A DNA stretch of 64,000 nucleotides from Streptomyces sp. SW4 (GCA_003248315.1 QKWM01000004.1:372001-436000); one strand, 5' to 3'. Shown: positions 9,785 to 21,060, counted from the stretch's first letter. The notes: a model not told the origin generated them from the sequence alone. Translations and numbers: made by a program.

Positions 9785-11831
9785 CTACGACGACTGCGAG
9801 GACTCCTTCGGCCGCTCCTGCGCCGGGCCGCGGCGCACCGAGCCGGGCGCGTTCCACTCCTGCCGCTTGCGGGCCCGCCGCTTGGCCGCCTCCGAGGACT
9901 GCAGCTGGTACGGGACCGAGGTGACCATGACGCCCGGCGTGAACAGCAGGCGGCCCTTCAGCCGGAGCGCGCTCTGGTTGTGCAGCAGGTGCTCGTACCA
10001 GTGGCCGACCACGTACTCGGGATGATCACGGAGACCGCGTCGCGCGGGGACTCCTTGCGCAGGCTCTTGACGTACTCGATGACCGGGCGGGTGATCTCGC
10101 GGTACGGCGAGTCCAGGACCTTCAGCGGTACGTCGATGCCGCGCCGCTCCCACTCCTCGCGCAGCGCCTTGGTCTCCGCGGGGTCGACGTTGACGCTGAG
10201 CGCCTCCAGCGTGTCCGAGCGCATCAGCTTGGCGTAGGCGAGGGCGCGCAGCGTCGGCCGGTGGATCTTGGAGATCAGGACCACCGAGTGGACGCGGGAG
10301 GGGCGGACCATGTCGTCGCTGGGGCCCTCGGGCGCGGCGATCTCCTCGGCCACCCGGTCGTAGTGGCGGCGGATGGCGGTCATCGTCGCGAAGAAGATGC
10401 ACATGCCGAGCAGCGCGACCCAGGCGCCGTGCGTGAACTTGGTGACCAGCACGACGACCAGCACCAGCCCGGTGAAGAAGGCACCGAAGGCGTTGATGGC
10501 GCGGGAGCGGATCATGCGGCGGCGCCTGGCGCGGTCCTTCTCGGTGCGCAGGTGGCGGTTCCAGTGGCGGACCATGCCGGTCTGGCTGAGCGTGAAGGAG
10601 ACGAACACGCCGACGATGTAGAGCTGGATCAGCCGCGTGGAGTCGGCGCCGTAGACCCAGACCAGCAGTATGGCGGCGCCCGCCAGCAGCACGATGCCGT
10701 TGGAGAAGGCCAGGCGGTCGCCGCGGGTGTGCAGCTGGCGCGGCAGGTAGCGGTCCTGGGCGAGGATCGAGCCGAGCAGCGGGAAGCCGTTGTACGCGGT
10801 GTTCGCGGCGAGGAACAGCACCAGCGCGGTCGCCGCGGCCAGCAGGATGAACAGGAAGCTGCCGGCGCCGAAGACCGCCTCGGCGACCTGGGAGATCACC
10901 GGGTGCTGGACGTAGTCCGACCCGACGGGCACGCCGTCGCGGATCAGGTCGTGCGCCGGGTTCTCCGCCATGCGGACGTCGGTGGCCATGGCGAGGCCGA
11001 TGATGCCGCAGAACATGGTGACCGCGAGCAGGCCCATCAGCGCCAGCGTCGTCGCCGCGTTCCGGGACTTGGGCTTGCGGAAGGCGGGAACGCCGTTGGA
11101 GATCGCCTCGACGCCGGTGAGCGCGGCGCATCCGGAGGAGAAGGCGCGCAGCAGGAGGAAGAGCAGGGCGAAGCCGGCCAGGCCCTGGTGTTCGGGCTTG
11201 ATCTCCAGGTCGGCGGTGGGGGCGTGCATCTCGTCCCCGAGCACGACCGCGCGGAACACCCCCACGCGATCATGGTGAAGACGCCGGCGACGAAGATGTA
11301 CGTCGGGATGGCGAAGAGCGTGCCCGACTCCTTCACCCCGCGCAGGTTCATGAGGGTGAGCAGCAGGATCACGGCGATCGCGCAGAACACCTTGTGCTCG
11401 ACGACGAACGGCACGGCCGAGCCGAGGTTCTCGATGCCGGAGGAGATGGAGACGGCGACGGTCAGCACGTAGTCGACCAGCAGGGCGCTGGCCACCGTCA
11501 GGCCCGCCTTGGGGCCGAGGTTGGTGTTGGCCACCTCGTAGTCGCCGCCGCCGCTGGGGTAGGCGTGCACGTTCTGCCGGTAGGAGGCGACGACGGTGAA
11601 CATCAGCACGACGACCGCGGCGGCGATCCAGGGGCTGAAGTGGTACGCCGACAGGCCCGCGATGGACAGGACCAGCAGGACCTCGCCGGGCGCGTACGCC
11701 ACGGAGGACAGCGGGTCGGAGGCGAAGACGGGGAGTGCGACGCGCTTCGGCAGGAGCGTTTCGCCCAGCCGGTCACTGCGCAGTGCGCGCCCGATCAGAA
11801 TCCGTTTGGGCACGTCGGTCAGTTTGGACAC
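9785..11831 (-). CDS. KimA-like APC-superfamily potassium importer
   Basis: A membrane transporter of about 683 residues with roughly 12 hydrophobic segments and a soluble C-terminal domain of about 200 residues. It matches what I recall of Bacillus KimA (YdaO) in long blocks: SSVAYAPGEVLLVLSIAG, SYRQNVHAYPSGGGDYEVAN, LLVDYVLTVAVSISSG, and FSSGCAALTGVEAISNGVPA. KimA is a proton-potassium symporter inhibited by c-di-AMP. In general databases this would be labelled APC family permease. GTG start at 11831 (VSKLTDVPKRI) chosen over the long low-complexity upstream frame. Breaks near 11257 (GGGGG) and 10020 (CCC) are each mended by one base. It diverges from two TrkA genes, which supports a potassium role. 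Substrate not proven. Confidence 0.8.
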
Positions 11832-12588
11832 AACAGAGGATCGTAAGCCTTCGTACGCGTGCTCGCCCACCCGCCACCCCCGTCCCGCCCCCGATCTGCT
11901 CTCCGGGTGAATTCGCCGGGCGGTGCGGCCGCGGTTTGCGCAGGTCGGGGAGTTCGCATGGCTGTATGACCGGATCCTGTGACGCATCCCGTCCGTGCCG
12001 TTCCCGTCCGCGTCGTTCCCGTCCGCGTCGTTTCCTTCCGTGCCTTCCGTGCCGTTTCCGCCGGTGCGGTTTCCGTCCGCGCCGTTCCCGTCCGCGTCGC
12101 CGCCCCCGGAGGTTCCCATGCCAGCGCCCGCAGAGCTGATCGGCGCCGCAGCCGCACTCCTGGGACTCGGGCGCTGACCGTCGCCAGCATCCGCAGCATC
12201 GGCCGCCGCCGGTCGTCGGCGGGCGGCCGGGCGGGCGCCGGGGGCCGGGCGTGAACCGGGGCGGGCAGGCGCTCTGAGGACCGGCCGGTGCAGGCCCCGC
12301 CCGGGCCGGCCGGGAACCGGTGACCGGCCGGAGCCGTCTCCTCGGTCCGGGGGCCGGGCCGCCGTGGCGCCCGGGGCTGCCGGTTCCCCGGGCGCGCTTA
12401 CCGATACGTTGGATCCGGGCAGCCGGCGACGGCACCGCCCCCGGCCGGGGGCACGACGGGCGATTGCCCGCATGATGGTGCCTGGCGGTCCGCACGGGCC
12501 GCGGCGTGCTGTCCGGCGAGCCGAGAGAGAGACATGAGCACGAGATTCACGAAGGTCAGCGGGTCTGTGGGAAGCGCGGTGTGACGCG
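11832..12588. other. Divergent intergenic region with pentadecamer tandem repeats
   Basis: This 757-base gap separates the KimA-like gene from trkA. It holds the promoters of both, not precisely identifiable. At about 11995-12100 there is a degenerate tandem repeat built on TTCCCGTCCGCG plus TCG, which read on the minus strand gives DADGN-type peptide repeats. Two tiny plus-strand frames lie between this repeat and trkA, at 12118-12177 and 12534-12584. Confidence 0.5.
12118..12177 (+). CDS. Possible 19-residue peptide with a strong ribosome site
   Basis: A short frame, MPAPAELIGAAAALLGLGR, starts at an ATG preceded by a perfect GGAGG with 5-base spacing (12108-12112). The middle is hydrophobic, so it could be a leader peptide or a very small membrane protein upstream of the trkA pair. 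No homolog is recognised. Such frames arise by chance in GC-rich DNA. Confidence 0.3.
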   Translation: MPAPAELIGAAAALLGLGR

Positions 12589-13258
12589 ATGCATATTGTC
12601 ATCATGGGCTGCGGGCGCGTGGGATCCGCTCTCGCCCAGACCCTGGAGCAGCAGGGTCACACGGTCGCCGTGATCGACCAGGACCCGACCGCCTTCCGCC
12701 GCCTGGGCAGCTCGTTCGGCGGTCGCCGGGTCACCGGCATCGGCTTCGACCAGGACACCCTGCGCGAGGCGGGCATCGAGGAGGCCGGCGCCTTCGCCGC
12801 CGTCTCCAGCGGGACAACTCCAACATCATCGCCGCGCGGGTCGCCCGCGAGATGTTCGGCGTGGAGAACGTCGCCGCGCGCATCTACGACCCCCGCCGCG
12901 CCGAGGTCTACCAGCGGCTGGGCATCCCCACCGTCGCCACCGTCCGCTGGACGGCCGACCAGATGCTGCGCCGCCTGCTGCCCTCGGGCGCCGAGCCGCT
13001 GTGGCGCGACCCCACGGGCGGGGTCCAGCTCGCCGAGGTGCACACGGCGACCTCCTGGGTCGGTCACAAGATCAGCCGGCTCCAGGAGGAGACGGGCGTG
13101 CGGGTGGCGTTCCTGACCCGGCTCGGGGAGGCGATCCTGCCGACCTCGCAGACGGTGCTGCAGGAGGGCGACCTGGTGCACGTGATGATGCGCACCGACG
13201 AGGTCGACAAGGTCGAGGCGGCGTTCGCCAAGGTCCCGAAGAGGAGGGCGGTCACTGA
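12589..13258 (+). CDS. trkA: TrkA-family potassium uptake regulator (RCK protein), first copy
   Basis: A cytoplasmic RCK protein of about 223 residues. RCK_N is a Rossmann fold with the nucleotide motif GCGRVGSALA at residues 8-17 and the acidic strand end VIDQD. RCK_C occupies about 140-215 (VQLAEVHTATSWVGHKISRL). Such proteins gate Trk, Ktr or related potassium transporters with NAD(H), ATP or c-di-AMP. Breaks near 12812 (GGG; mended reading is SGDNSNIIAARVARE) and near 13236 (CCC; mended end is VPEEEGGH). The mended stop at 13256-13258 overlaps the next ATG, which supports the second correction. Transcribed with the second trkA, divergent from the KimA-like transporter. Confidence 0.88.
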
Positions 13259-13934
13259 TGAGGGTCGCCATTGCCGGTGCCGGTGCGGTCGGCCGCTCGA
13301 TCGCGGGCGAGCTGCTGGAGAACGGGCACGAGGTCCTGCTCATCGACAAGGCGCCGACCGCCATCTCGGTCGAGCGCGTCCCGCAGGCGGAGTGGCTGCT
13401 CGCCGACGCCTGCGAGATCACGTCGCTGGACGAGGCGGCGCTCCAGCGCTGCAACGTCGTCATCGCCGCGACCGGCGACGACAAGGTGAACCTGGTCGTC
13501 TCGCTGCTGGCGAAGACGGAGTACGGCGTCCCGCGCGTCGTCGCCCGGGTGAACAACCCAAGAACGAGTGGCTGTTCAACGAGGCCTGGGGCGTGGACGT
13601 CGCCGTCTCCACGCCGCGCCTGATGTCGGCCCTGGTCGAGGAGGCGGTGAGCGTCGGCGACCTGGTCCGGCTGCTGCGCTTCAGCCACGGCGACGCCAAC
13701 CTGGTGGAGCTGACCCTGCCGGAGGAGTCGGCGCTGGCCGGCACCCAGGTCGGCGACGTGGACTGGCCCGAGGACACCTCGCTGGTCACCATCATCCGCG
13801 GCACCCGGGTCCTGGCCCCGACGCACGAGGACTCCCTGGAGGCCGGCGACGAGCTGCTGTTCGTGGCGGCGCAGGCCCGCGAGGAACAGCTGGAGGACCT
13901 GCTGTCGGCCCGCCGGGACATCACCCGCGACTGA
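13258..13934 (+). CDS. trkA: TrkA-family potassium uptake regulator (RCK protein), second copy
   Basis: The second RCK protein, about 225 residues, starts at the ATG overlapping the upstream stop. The Rossmann motif GAGAVGRSIAGEL is at residues 7-19, followed by LLIDK. The RCK_C domain is in the C-terminal third (LTLPEESALAGTQVGDVDWP). A single break near 13560 is mended by CCC to CCCC, giving VVARVNNPKNEWLFNEA. Paired RCK proteins (the CeoB/CeoC arrangement of actinobacteria) probably form a heteromeric gating ring. A perfect terminator follows at 13944-13999, so the two form a self-contained operon. Confidence 0.88.
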
Positions 13935-13943
13935 GCGCGAGGC

Positions 13944-13999
13944 GGAACACGACGGTGGGGGCGCCCCGGGATCCCGGGGCGCCCCCACCGTCGTGTTCC
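13944..13999. terminator. Perfect 56-bp palindrome, bidirectional terminator
   Basis: The 28-base arms are exact reverse complements (GGAACACGACGG...CCGTCGTGTTCC around a central GGGATCCC). It lies 10 bases after the second trkA stop, and about 155 bases past the stop of the minus-strand DUF3159 gene, so it can serve both. There is no T tract, as is common in Streptomyces. Confidence 0.85.
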
Positions 14000-14029
14000 G
14001 TGCCCTTGCGTGGCCGGCGTGCGTCAGGC

Positions 14030-14155
14030 TTCGGCGCTGCGTCCCGCCTCGCGGTGCGTCCCGCCTTGCCGTCGTCACGCCGCGATGGATCACACCTGGC
14101 GCTGCGTCACGCCTTGCAGCTCGTCACCCCGCGATGCGTTCCGCCTTGCGCTGCG
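14030..14155. repeat. Degenerate GCGTCACGCCTTGCG repeats
   Basis: Variants of a roughly 15-base unit, GCGTCACGCCTTGCG, are scattered head-to-tail between the terminator and the DUF3159 gene; the last copies run up to its stop codon. No gene is evident. Confidence 0.5.
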
Positions 14156-15027
14156 TCACGCCTTGCGGTGCCTGCCGCCGCGGGCGTCCGCCGCGTCGCC
14201 GTCGCCGTCCGTGAGGCGGCGCAGCGTGTCGTCCACGGCGGGCTCCACGACCTCGCCGAACAGCTCCGCGGTGCGTCGCCGCTCCGCCTCCTCGCGCTCG
14301 CGCTCCGCCGCCCGGCGCTCCTCCCGCTCCTTCTCGGCCTTCTCCGCCGCCTCCATCTCCGCGAACACGTCGATCGGCGCCGGCGCCTTGGCGAGGAACA
14401 GCCAGGTCAGCCAGACGGCGAGCAGGAACGGCGGGATCTTCAGGATGACCAGGACCCAGCCGAGCTGCTCGGTGTCCGCCCACCAGTACAGGGGAAGAGG
14501 ATCGCGCACTTGGCGAGCAGGATCGCGCCCCAGGCGTAGCTGGCCTTGGCGTAGGCCTTTTTGCGGCCGGGGTTGCGGGTGCGCCAGGAGAGGTTCTCCT
14601 TGAAGACCGGGCCGAGGATCAGGCCGATCAGGGGCACCCCGGCCAGCGTGGTGATGATGTACGCCAGTCCCAGGCCCAGCGTGTAGAGCATGCCGGGGAG
14701 ATAGAAGTTCTTGGCGTTGTCGGTCATCATCGCGAAGACGACGCCGAAGGCGACGCCGAAGACACCGCCGAAGGCGTGCTTGATGGTGTCCTTCATCGCC
14801 AGCCGGACCACCACCAGCACCAGCGAGACGGCCAGCGCGGCGATCGCCGACAGGTGGAGGTCGTTGTTGATCGTGTAGATCGTGACGAAGAGCAGGCCCG
14901 GCAGGACCGTCTCGATCATGCCCCGCACGCCGCCGAAGGCCTCGAAGAGGGCGGCCTCCGTCACCGCCCGCGAGTCGTCCGCTCCGTCCGCTGTCGTGTC
15001 TTCGGTCGGCTTGTCGAGGGACGTCAC
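14156..15027 (-). CDS. DUF3159 membrane protein
   Basis: A conserved actinobacterial membrane protein of about 291 residues. After a short acidic N-terminus the DUF3159 core has about six hydrophobic segments (ETVLPGLLFVTIYTI and others). The C-terminal 60 residues are a charged E/R/A-rich, helical, probably coiled-coil tail. Family function is unknown. One break near 14492 is mended by CCCC to CCCCC (AILFPLYWWADTEQ). The stop-to-start gap from the upstream OB-fold gene is 3 bases, so the two are co-transcribed. The conserved chromosomal position next to an OB-fold protein and kdpDE does not reveal its job. Confidence 0.8.
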
Positions 15028-15030
15028 CGG

Positions 15031-15428
15031 CTACTCCCGTCCGAGGGGTCGCAGTTCGTATTTCGGGTTGAAGAGCACCCGGCGGCCCCGGCTCATCGAG
15101 ATCCGGCCCGATGCGATGAGCTTGCGCCCGGCTCTATGCCCACGATGGAGCGCCTGCCCAGCCACACCACGTCGAGCGCGGCGGAGCCGTCGAACAGCTC
15201 GGCCTCCAGGGCGGGGACGCCCGCGCGCGGCCGCAGGGTGACCGTGCGCAAGGTACCAGTTACGGAGACGATCTGCCGGTCCTGGCAGTCGCAGATACGG
15301 GTGCAGCCGGCGGTGTCGGCGTCCTCCCGCAGCTCCTCGGACTCCAGGTCCTCCTGCGAGGAGGAGAGCCGGTCGAACATGCGCCGGAACCGGCCCGCCG
15401 GCTTGCCGGAACGAGGAACACCACTCAT
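15031..15428 (-). CDS. OB-fold nucleic-acid-binding domain protein
   Basis: A small soluble protein of about 133 residues. Residues 45-130 fit an OB fold of the tRNA_anti/RecG-wedge type (SVTGTLRTVTLRPRAG, then LFDGSAALDVVWLGRRSI). A CTRICDCQD motif precedes the fold. The break near 15131 is mended by GGG to GGGG, giving IEPGRKLIASGRISM. Start ATG at 15428 (MSGVPRSGKPAGRF). Commonly annotated in Streptomyces as OB-fold nucleic acid binding protein; target unknown. Confidence 0.75.
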
Positions 15429-15489
15429 ATCTGAAGCGTACCGGGGCGCACCGACACCGAGGCACCCCTCCGGCCCGGTATCGCGAGGG

Positions 15490-16169
<680 letters not shown>

Positions 16170-16173
<4 letters not shown>

Positions 16174-18714
16174 CGGGCGGCCTGCCTTTCTGCTGTCGGG
16201 GTGGGAAGGGGCTCGGGGGCCGAGCCCGCGGCGCGGAGGGTGAGGACCATGGTGAGGCCGCCGCCGGGCGTGTCCTCCGCGGCCAGGGTGCCGCCCATGG
16301 CCTCGGCGAACCCGCGGGCCACGGCCAGGCCGAGTCCGACCCCGGAGCCGCGCGGGGCGTCGCCGTACCGCTGGAACGGCTCGAAGATGCGTTCCTTGGC
16401 CTCGTCCGGCACTCCGGGCCCCCGGTCCACGACCCGCACCTCGACCCGGTCGGCGAGGGCGCTGGCGGCGATCAGGACGCGCCCGCCGGGGGACTGTACT
16501 TGACGGCGTTCTCCACCAGGTTGGCCATCGACCGCTCCAGGAGCCCCGCGTCCACCGCGACCATGGGCAGCGACTCGGGGATGTCCAGGTCCACGGCCGC
16601 CTCGGGCACCCCGCCGAGCGCCGTCGGCACGACCTCGTCGACGTCGATCTCCCGGATCAGGGGTGTGACGGTGCCGGTCTGGAGCCGGGACATGTCGAGC
16701 AGGTTGCCCACCAGGTGGTCGAGCCGGTCCGCGCCCTCCTCGATGCCCTCCAGCAGTTCCGCCCGGTCCTCCTCGGACCAGGCGACGTCCTGGGAGCGGA
16801 GGCCGGTGACCGCGGCCTTGATCCCGGCCAGGGGGGTGCGCAGGTCGTGGCTGACGGCGGCGAGCAGCGCCGTGCGGATGCGGTTGCCCTCGGCGAGCGC
16901 GCGGGCCCGGTCGGCCTCCTCGCGCAGCCGGCGCCGGTCCAGTACGACGGCGGCCTGCGCGGCGAACGCGGCCAGGACCCGGCGGTCCTCGGCCGGCAGC
17001 ACCCGGCCGGTCAGCGCGAGCGCCATGTGGTCCCCGACGGGCATGTCCACGTCCGCGTCCTCGGGGCGCCGCACCGGCGGTCCGGCGCCGACCCGGCCGG
17101 CGCAGGTCCAGGGTGCGACGTCGCCCGCCCGTTCCAGCAGGGCGGCGGACTCCATGCCGAAGGTCTCGCGGACCCGTTCCAGCAGGTCCTCCAGTCCGGT
17201 CTCGCCGCGCAGCACGTTGCCGGCCAGGAAGGAGAGGATCTCCGACTCGGCGCGCAGCCGGGCCGCCTGGTGGGTGCGGCGGGCGGCGACGTCGACCACG
17301 GAGGCCACGGAGACCGCGACGCCGACGAATATCCCCAGGGCGAGCATGTTCCGGGGGTCGGAGATGGTGATGCGGTGGACGGGCGGGGTGAAGAACCAGT
17401 TCAGCAGCAGGGAGCCGACGGCGGCCGAGGCGAGGGCGGGGTAGAGGCCGCCGAGCAGGGCGGCGGCGACCGTGAGCGCCAGGTAGAGCAGTACGTCGTT
17501 GGCGAGTCCGAGGTGGACGGTGTTCAGCACCAGGGTCAGCAGCACCGGGCCGCCGAGGCCCGCGACCCAGCCCCACACGAGCCGGGCCCGCCCCAGCCGG
17601 GCGCCCCGGGAGACGGGCAGCCCGCGCCCCTTGGCGGCCTCCTCGTGGGTGACGATGTGCACGTCGAGGTCGGGTCCGGACTCGCGGGCCACGGTGGCGC
17701 CGACGCCGGGGCCGAAGACGTACTGCCAGCTCTTGCGGCGCGAGGAGCCGAGGACGATCTGGGTGGCGTTGACGCCCCGGGCGAAGTCCAGCAGGGCCGC
17801 CGGTATGTCGTCGCCGACGACGTGGTGGAAGGTGCCGCCGAGATCCTCGACCAGGGTGCGCTGGACGGCGAGTTCCTTCGGTGAGGCGGAGGTCAGCCCG
17901 TCGCTGCGGGCTATGTAGACGGCGAGGACCTCGCCGCCGGCGCCCTTCTCGGCGAGCCGTGCGGCCCGGCGTATCAGGGTGCGGCCCTCGGGGCCGCCGG
18001 TGAGGCCGACGACGATCCGCTCCCGGGAGCCCCAGATCCGCGAGACCCGGTGCTCGCTGCGGTACTGCTGCAGGTACTCGTCGACCCGGTCCGCCACCCA
18101 CAGCAGCGCCAGTTCGCGCAGGGCGGTGAGGTTGCCGGGGCGGAAGTAGTTGGACAGCGCGGCGTCGACCTTGTCCGGCTGGTAGATGTTGCCGTGCGCC
18201 ATGCGGCGGCGCAGCGCCTGCGGGGACATGTCCACCAGTTCGATCTGGTCCGCGCGGCGCACCACCTCGTCGGGCACGGTCTCCTGCTGCCGGACGCCCG
18301 TGATCGACTCCACGACGTCGCCGAGCGACTCCAGGTGCTGGATGTTGACGGTCGAGATCACGTCGATCCCGGCGGCCAGCAGCTCCTCGACGTCCTGCCA
18401 GCGCTTGGTGTTGCGGGTGCCGGGGACGTTGGTGTGCGCCAGCTCGTCGACAAGGGCGACCTTGGGCGGCGGGCGAGGACCGCGTCCAGGTCCATCTCGG
18501 TGAAGACGGCCCCGCGGTACTCCAGCTCCCGGCGCGGCACCTGCTCCAGACCGGAGAGCATCACCTCGGTGCGCGGCCGGCCGTGGTGCTCCACGAACGC
18601 CACGACGCAGTCCGTGCCGCGCTCGACGCGGCGGTGGGCCTCGGACAGCATCGCGTACGTCTTGCCGACGCCCGGCGCCGCACCGAGATAGATCCGTAGC
18701 TTGCCGCGTCCCAT
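16170..18714 (-). CDS. kdpD: KdpD sensor histidine kinase
   Basis: A membrane sensor kinase of about 849 residues that pairs with KdpE. The N-terminal KdpD domain has Walker A GAAPGVGKT at residues 11-19 and VDELAHTNVPG near 95. A universal-stress-type domain follows (about 250-370), then four transmembrane helices (about 400-500), a GAF-like region, the H-box VSHDLRTPLAG near 620, and an HATPase with N and G boxes. Breaks near 18470 (CCC) and 16491 (CCCCC) are each mended by one C. The ATG at 18714 has GGAAGAC-type purines upstream. Its stop overlaps the kdpE start. The usual kdpFABC operon is absent from both flanks. Confidence 0.92.
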
Positions 18715-18839
18715 GGCCCCATTGTCTTCCGGTCAACTGCCGACTGCGCAGCGTCGACCTTACGGCCGGTGCGCCCGGCGGGCGCGGGATCGGCCGCCGC
18801 CGGGGACGCTCTTTGACAGAACTCTGACGCTCACCGCCG

Positions 18840-19532
18840 TCACTGCTCGGTGATCTCGCCGTCGCGCAGCTCCAGCACCCGGTCGGCCAGGTCGAGCAGG
18901 GTCGTGTCGTGCGTGGCGACCAGCGCGGTGACCTGCTCGCTGCGGACGACGGCCCGCAGCAGTTCCATCACCTGGTGCCCGGTCTCCGCGTCGAGCTGGC
19001 CGGTCGGCTCGTCGGCGATGAGCACGGCCGGGTTGTTGGCGAGGGCGCGGGCGATGGCGACCCGCTGCTGCTGGCCGCCGGACAGCTCGCCGGGCCGCTG
19101 GGCGGCGTGGTCCGCGAGACCGACCAGGGAGAGCAGCAGCTCGACGCGTTCCTCGCGCTCGCGCGGCTCGGCCCGGCGCAGCCGCAGCGGTACGCCCACG
19201 TTCTCGGCGGCGGTGAGGATCGGGATGAGCCCGAAGGACTGGAAGACGAAGCCGACGCGGTCGCGGCGCAGCGCCAGCAGCCCGTCCTCGTCCAGACCGG
19301 CCAGGTCGACGCCGTCGACGGTGACGCGACCGGCGTCCGGGGTGTCGAGGCCGCCGACGATGTTGAGGAGCGTGGTCTTGCCCGACCCCGACCGGCCCTT
19401 CAGGGCGACCAGCTCCCCGCGGGGCACCTCGAAGGAGACGCCGCGCAGGGCGTGGACCGCGGCGTCGCCGCTGCCGAAGGACTTGTGCACGTCCTCGACG
19501 CGCAGCATGGTCTTGGTGATCACCCGTGACAT
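18840..19532 (-). CDS. ABC transporter ATP-binding protein, MacB/LolD-like
   Basis: An intact 230-residue ABC ATPase: Walker A GRSGSGKTT, Q-loop VFQSFGLIP, signature LSGGQQQRVAIARA, Walker B VLIADEPTG, H-loop ATHD. Similarity is to the LolD/MacB/FtsE-like group that works with FtsX-type permeases. No permease gene adjoins it: kdpD lies downstream and DUF3710 upstream, so its partner is encoded elsewhere. Start at 19532 was chosen because GGGGGAGG lies just upstream; a longer frame begins at 19571. Confidence 0.85.
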   Translation of the reverse strand: MSRVITKTMLRVEDVHKSFGSGDAAVHALRGVSFEVPRGELVALKGRSGSGKTTLLNIVGGLDTPDAGRVTVDGVDLAGLDEDGLLALRRDRVGFVFQSFGLIPILTAAENVGVPLRLRRAEPREREERVELLLSLVGLADHAAQRPGELSGGQQQRVAIARALANNPAVLIADEPTGQLDAETGHQVMELLRAVVRSEQVTALVATHDTTLLDLADRVLELRDGEITEQ

Positions 19533-19636
19533 GTGGCCTCCCCCGCCGGAACTGGGCGTCAGTATCGCCACGGGACGGCCCGTGGTTCAACGGCCGGAGC
19601 ACCGGACGCGCGCCGGTGCGGTTCCGGGCATGACAA

Positions 19637-19669
19637 AAGGGCCGGGTCCCGGTGAGGGGCCCGGCCCTT
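19637..19669 (-). terminator. Hairpin terminator after DUF3710
   Basis: AAGGGCCGGGTCCC pairs with GGGGCCCGGCCCTT across a short loop, about 75 bases beyond the stop of the minus-strand DUF3710 gene. It separates the dut-DUF3710 operon from the downstream ABC ATPase. Confidence 0.65.
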
Positions 19670-19744
19670 GCCGCCGGTGCGGTCGGCCGTGCGCCGCCGC
19701 TGCGGCCGTCGGCCGGAGGGGACGGCCGGGCGTCGGGGTGCGGC

Positions 19745-20496
19745 CTAGCGGACCTCGGTGATCTCCGGGCCGCGCTGGAGCCGGCTCATGCCGCCGGCGA
19801 AGCGGGAGCCCTCCTCCTGCTGGACGCCCTCGGGGACCATCTGCGCGTCGTTGGGCAGCTTCAGGACGATCGGGTCGCGGGGCGCCATCGGGCCCTCGCC
19901 GCGCACCACGACCGTGTCCCGGAAGATCTGCTCCAGCAGGCCGGCCGCCTGCGGCTGCACCGCGCCCTGGCCGGAGATCACCCCGCGCAGGAACCAGCGC
20001 GGGCCGTCGACGCCGACGAACCGCACGACCTGGAAACCGCCCGTGCCGTCCGGCAGTTGCACCGGCACCTGGGCGCGCAGTTCCCAGCCGAGGGGGCCTT
20101 CGACCTCGTCGATGATGCCGCCCTGCCGGGTGATGCCGGCCGCGATCTCCTCGCGCACCTCGGACCAGATGCCCTCGCGCTTGGGGCGGCGAAGGCCTGG
20201 AGCTGGATGGCGCTGTCGCGCAGCACGACGGTGGCCGCGACGATCGCGTCGCCCGCGACCTCGACCCGCAGTTCCATGCCGTCGACACCCGGCACGAACA
20301 GACCGCCCAGGTCCACCCGGCCCTCGGCCGGGTCCCGGACCTCGGAGCTGTCCCAGGGCCCGTCGGGGCGCGGTCCGGGCTCGAGCCGCACCCGCTCGGC
20401 CTCCTCGTCCGCCTCGGTGTCGACGCTGTCGACGACCTGCTCGGCCTCGCCGGCCGCGTCCTCGGCGGCACCCTTCCTCTTGCGACGTCCGAACAC
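19745..20496 (-). CDS. DUF3710 protein
   Basis: A conserved actinobacterial protein of about 251 residues, function unknown. It opens with a basic FGRRKRKG stretch and an acidic linker; the DUF3710 core follows (VDLGGLFVPGVDGMELRVEV, later GPRWFLRGVISGQGA). GTG start at 20496 was chosen because GGAAGGA lies upstream and the start is 1 base from the dut stop. One break near 20189 is mended by CCCC to CCCCC (QAFAAPKREGIWSEVREEI). Co-transcribed with dut, as is common in Streptomyces. Confidence 0.82.
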
Positions 20497-20497
20497 G

Positions 20498-21060
20498 TCA
20501 CTGTCCTTCCCGGTCGGATACGACCGAAGCGTATCGATTCCCACCCGTCGGGCCGCCCTCGGCGACCTGACCGCTTGTGCCGCTTGTTGTGCCGCTCGCA
20601 GGCTCCGCCCCGGCGTGGCCACCGGTGGACCCGAAGCCCCCTCCGGCCCGTGCCGAGTCGGGAAGCTCCGCGACCTCGCGGAAGCGGACCCTCTCGACCT
20701 GCTGGACGACCAGTTGGGCGATCCGGTCGAAGCGCTCGAACCGCACGGCCTCGCGCGGGTCGAGATTCACCACGATCACCTTGATCTCCCCACGGTACCC
20801 GGCATCGATCGTCCCCGGGGCATTCACGAGGGCGACACCGCAGCGGGCGGCGAGACCGGAGCGCGGGTGCACGAAGGCCGCGTACCCCTCGGGCAGGGCG
20901 ACAGACACGCCCGTGGGAAGGACGGCCCGCTCGCCGGGGGCGAGTTCGCAGGCGACGGTGGTGCGCAGATCGGCCCCGGCGTCACCGGGGTGCGCGTAAG
21001 CCGGAAGCGGTACGTCGGGGTCGACGCGCCGGAGCAGGACGTCGAGGGCGGGCGGCTCAC
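20498..21060 (-). CDS. dut: Deoxyuridine 5'-triphosphate nucleotidohydrolase (dUTPase)
   Basis: A trimeric-type dUTPase of about 187 residues that hydrolyses dUTP to dUMP and pyrophosphate, keeping uracil out of DNA. Motifs: DAGADLRT (1), HPRSGLAARCG (2), NAPGTIDAGYRGEI (3, with catalytic Asp), RIAQLVVQ (4), and GGFGSTG (5). The C-terminus extends about 40 residues beyond motif 5 with G/S/T-rich sequence. GTG start at 21060 overlaps the thioesterase stop as GTGA. One early break near 21048 (CCC in RPPLDVLLRR) would otherwise remove the N-terminus. Confidence 0.92.

Noticed and set aside
12657..14093. A 478-residue minus-strand frame
   Set aside because: It is antisense to the two trkA genes and crosses the perfect terminator palindrome.
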